A DNA stretch of 64,000 nucleotides from Leucobacter komagatae (GTDB taxonomy: Bacteria; Actinomycetota; Actinomycetes; Actinomycetales; Microbacteriaceae), in assembly GCF_006716085.1 (NCBI RefSeq), contig NZ_VFON01000001.1:558001-622000 (forward strand). Direction: 5' to 3'. Positions 62,050 through 64,000 of this stretch are shown one piece after another (the stretch's first letter is position 1; every line of letters starts with the position of its first letter). The notes beneath the pieces are model-generated. The model made no database searches, was not told the origin of the DNA, and saw only the letters and a list, made by a program, of their open reading frames with translations. Both the position numbers and the translations under genes were made by a program.

Positions 62050-63821
62050 ACGTCACCGATACTGAGCGCGCGATTCGTCGCCCGTTTTTTGAGATTGCTC
62101 TAGAACCTTCGCCTGGGGGCAGCACGACTTTTCTCCCCCCACTTCAAAAAATCTGGGAGAAGAATCGGGCGCGCGGAATCGCGCCACGGTGGCGCGGAGA
62201 ACTAGACGATACGCCCGAACTGAGGGCCGAGTTCCTTGTCGGTGCCTCGATGATGGGCTACGAGCTCGTAGACCTCGAAGACCCCGAGCAGCTTGCCGAG
62301 CTCGACCTCATGGAACCGCCCCGGCTCCCGCTCCAGCCTCAGCAGCTCCTCATCGCTGACGCCCTCAACGCCGGTACCAAGCGCAACGCTATCGAGGTGC
62401 CACGGCGCGCGTCGAAGTCCACGACCGTGTTCTGTTTGCTCCTAGGCCGGTGCGCCATGCGCCCGGGCTATCGCGTCGTGTTCTCCGCACAGACCGGCAC
62501 CGCTGGCACTGAGATGTTCGAGGAATGGGTCAAAGACGGGCTGGACTACGTGCAGCCACCAGCGGACGCAGACCTGCCGCCGTGGAAGCGGGGTGACCTG
62601 CCCCGCCGTGTCTCGCCCGAGCTCGCGAAGTGGGAGCGATTCGGACAGATGCCGCTCTACGGAGACCTCGCACCCGCCGAAGACCAGCCCCGTTCGATGA
62701 ACACGAGCGGGCGCACGTTCCGCACCCGCGTCGGCAACAGCCGCCCGGGCATCCGCTTCGACAACCACTCGACGTTCCGAGTACTCAAGCCCGAAGCGAG
62801 CGCCTACCGAGGCAAGGCCGCAGACGTGTCTTGGCTGGACGAGGCGCAGGAAATCGACCCCGCCGAGAGCAACGCGATTGTCGCGGGCGTGCTCCCACTC
62901 ATGGACACTCGCCCGGGCTCACAGATCATCGTTTCCGGCACCGCAGGAGAAGCCAAAGCGGGAGCGTTTTGGACGAACTTGGACAGGCTCAGGCGTGGAG
63001 ACCCCGCGCTCGGCGGCGTGGACTTCGCCATTGACCAGATGACCGACTGGAGCGACATCGAAGACGAAGACCGCGCCATGCAGCTCGTGGAGCGCACGCA
63101 TCCGGGAGTCGGCACGCTCACGAACATGGAGACCATGCGTGACAACTACCGCGACCCCGCAATGGGTAAACCCCAGTGGGCGCGCGAGTACCTGTCGCTC
63201 TGGCCCGACGTGGGGCAAGACGTGGTAATCGACCCGTTGCTCTGGGACGGCACAGCGCTCGAACGCTGGCCGGATCGCCCGGCGCGCGTCGCGTTCGGCA
63301 TGGACATACGCCCGGGCGGCGGCGCGACCGCCGCTATCTGCGCGGCCTGGCGTGACCGCGAGGGGCGCGCATTCATCGAGCTCGTAGACCACCAGCTCGG
63401 CACTGCGTGGCTCCCCGCCCGGCTCCAGTACCTCACCCGGCAGGGCTACCGAGGTAGCTCGGTAGCGTTCGACAAGATCGCCGAGGGCGAAGCCACGTAT
63501 ATCGCGACCCGGTACATCCACCCCCGGCCCAAACTCCAGATGCAGACCTGGAGTGAGACCGCCGCCGGGTGCGTGACATTTATGCGCGAGCTCGAAACCG
63601 GCACGCTTCGCCACTACGCATCACAAGGCGCACTCAACGCCGCCGCGCTCGACGCCAAGAAACGCGAGATTCGAGGCAACGACCGAGGCGTGTGGATATT
63701 CACAGCCGAACAAGGCAAGGACGTTACGCCCTTGCTCGCAGCGGTGCGAGCGCTCCGCAATTGGGATCAGTACTACGAGCGCGGCTACGAGGCCGAGCAG
63801 GCAGGAATCATCAGCGCATGA
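62043..63821 (+). CDS. terL: Phage terminase large subunit
   Basis: 592 residues. The ATPase has the variant Walker A VPRRASKSTTVFCLLLGRC (about 120-135) and Walker B KAADVSWLDEAQEI. The coupling motif is probably IIVSGTAGEA. The C-terminal RNase H-like nuclease starts near RVAFGMDIRPGGGATAAICA, with an Asp in SSVAFDKIAEGEA. It cuts and pumps phage DNA into the capsid. No small terminase was recognised upstream; the HNH or a small gene may substitute. Confidence 0.88.
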   Translation: MVNVTDTERAIRRPFFEIALEPSPGGSTTFLPPLQKIWEKNRARGIAPRWRGELDDTPELRAEFLVGASMMGYELVDLEDPEQLAELDLMEPPRLPLQPQQLLIADALNAGTKRNAIEVPRRASKSTTVFCLLLGRCAMRPGYRVVFSAQTGTAGTEMFEEWVKDGLDYVQPPADADLPPWKRGDLPRRVSPELAKWERFGQMPLYGDLAPAEDQPRSMNTSGRTFRTRVGNSRPGIRFDNHSTFRVLKPEASAYRGKAADVSWLDEAQEIDPAESNAIVAGVLPLMDTRPGSQIIVSGTAGEAKAGAFWTNLDRLRRGDPALGGVDFAIDQMTDWSDIEDEDRAMQLVERTHPGVGTLTNMETMRDNYRDPAMGKPQWAREYLSLWPDVGQDVVIDPLLWDGTALERWPDRPARVAFGMDIRPGGGATAAICAAWRDREGRAFIELVDHQLGTAWLPARLQYLTRQGYRGSSVAFDKIAEGEATYIATRYIHPRPKLQMQTWSETAAGCVTFMRELETGTLRHYASQGALNAAALDAKKREIRGNDRGVWIFTAEQGKDVTPLLAAVRALRNWDQYYERGYEAEQAGIISA

Positions 63822-64000
63822 CCAAGAAGACCGGCATCGAATTCGACAAGTCCGACACTGAGGTGTTGCTCGTGTGCCACGACTGCGGCGGTACCTGGCG
63901 CGCGTTCGCGTGGACGCTGGCCGAGGCCGAGAAGAGCGCCGAGGCTCACGAAGAACGGGCACACCCAGGCTATACCGGCGGCATTCGCCAACGCCTCGAC
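63818..64000 (+). CDS. Prophage hypothetical protein, truncated by window end
   Basis: The ATG at 63818 overlaps the terminase stop (ATGA). 61 codons are visible: MTKKTGIEFDKSDTEVLLVC, HDCGGTWRAFAWTLAEAEKS, then AHEERAHPGYTGG. The CxxC and HxxxxxH residues suggest a small zinc finger. The rest lies outside. Confidence 0.6.
   Translation, partial: MTKKTGIEFDKSDTEVLLVCHDCGGTWRAFAWTLAEAEKSAEAHEERAHPGYTGGIRQRLD

Larger units (their letters stand above)
59630..64000 (+). mobile_element. Left end of a prophage integrated at tRNA-Val (continues past the window)
   Basis: From the 3' half of tRNA-Val onward the genes are a repressor, a Cro-like protein, a winged-helix replication-type protein, three small proteins, an HNH protein and a large terminase, with stop/start overlaps at every junction from cro to the window end. 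There is no integrase, so the other end must carry it. The left boundary is set at the tRNA anticodon region by inference. The terminase beginning only 2.4 kb from the end implies a compact element. Confidence 0.8.

Noticed and set aside
59663..64000. Integrase gene at the left prophage end
   Set aside because: No frame on either strand shows tyrosine- or serine-recombinase motifs. The integrase is expected at the other end.

Overview
This window looks like the chromosome of a high-GC actinobacterium, most likely Microbacteriaceae and possibly Leucobacter. The placement rests on gene content and order, not on a database search. The markers are a DUF3000 - ribonuclease D - thiolase - FadB - Dxs run, SepH, several small actinobacterial DUF proteins, a GlnA1/GlnE/GlnA2 cluster, and many leaderless starts with a TANNNT -10 box 6-7 nt before the start codon.

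Layout. 1-2457: a partial LysR gene, a small hypothetical, tRNA-Val(GAC), -Cys and -Gly, a membrane-anchored HExxH protein and tRNA-Val(CAC). 2565-9534: a broken Abi_2 (AbiD/F) defence gene, a PLP-dependent dehydratase, a small antitoxin-like protein, MgtE, and a divergent TetR/MFS pair around a perfect palindrome. 8908-19348: a PemK-like protein, ZapE, a hydrolase, DUF3000, RNase D, thiolase, FadB and Dxs. 19447-28344: a DivIVA-like protein, aconitase, DUF3159, DUF3710, dUTPase, DUF3093, DUF4193, SepH and a phosphodiesterase. 28354-36930: topoisomerase IV ParC and ParE, a DMT transporter, DUF7455, SigA and a PAC2 protein. 37092-43752: Lpd, a two-lipoyl-domain E2, DUF4191, RDD and GlnA1 behind a GlnR-like box. 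43859-50172: a possible 25-aa peptide, GlnE, GlnA2, a SPOR-like protein, methionine aminopeptidase and RNase P RNA. 50241-54450: a zinc-ribbon relative, a Nif3-like protein and the MetNIQ methionine importer. 54689-59520: a GAPDH with an N-terminal extension, a universal stress protein, an MBL hydrolase, a flavin reductase and DUF998.

59590-64000: tRNA-Val(TAC), then the left end of a prophage: a leaderless repressor read toward the tRNA, a divergent Cro-like paralog, and a tightly overlapped operon up to the large terminase. The repressor frame runs into the tRNA and stops in its anticodon loop. No integrase is present at this end. This is the arrangement expected if attP lies inside the repressor gene, as in integration-dependent immunity.

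The strongest observations are: (1) that repressor/tRNA junction; (2) the 15-bp palindrome CATAATCCCATTATG between parC and a divergent phosphodiesterase gene, where each start codon overlaps the -10 box of the other gene; (3) two intergenic copies of a 49-bp element with exactly conserved spacing; (4) an Abi gene that has lost its HEPN active-site segment; (5) a GlnR-like tandem site ahead of glnA1.
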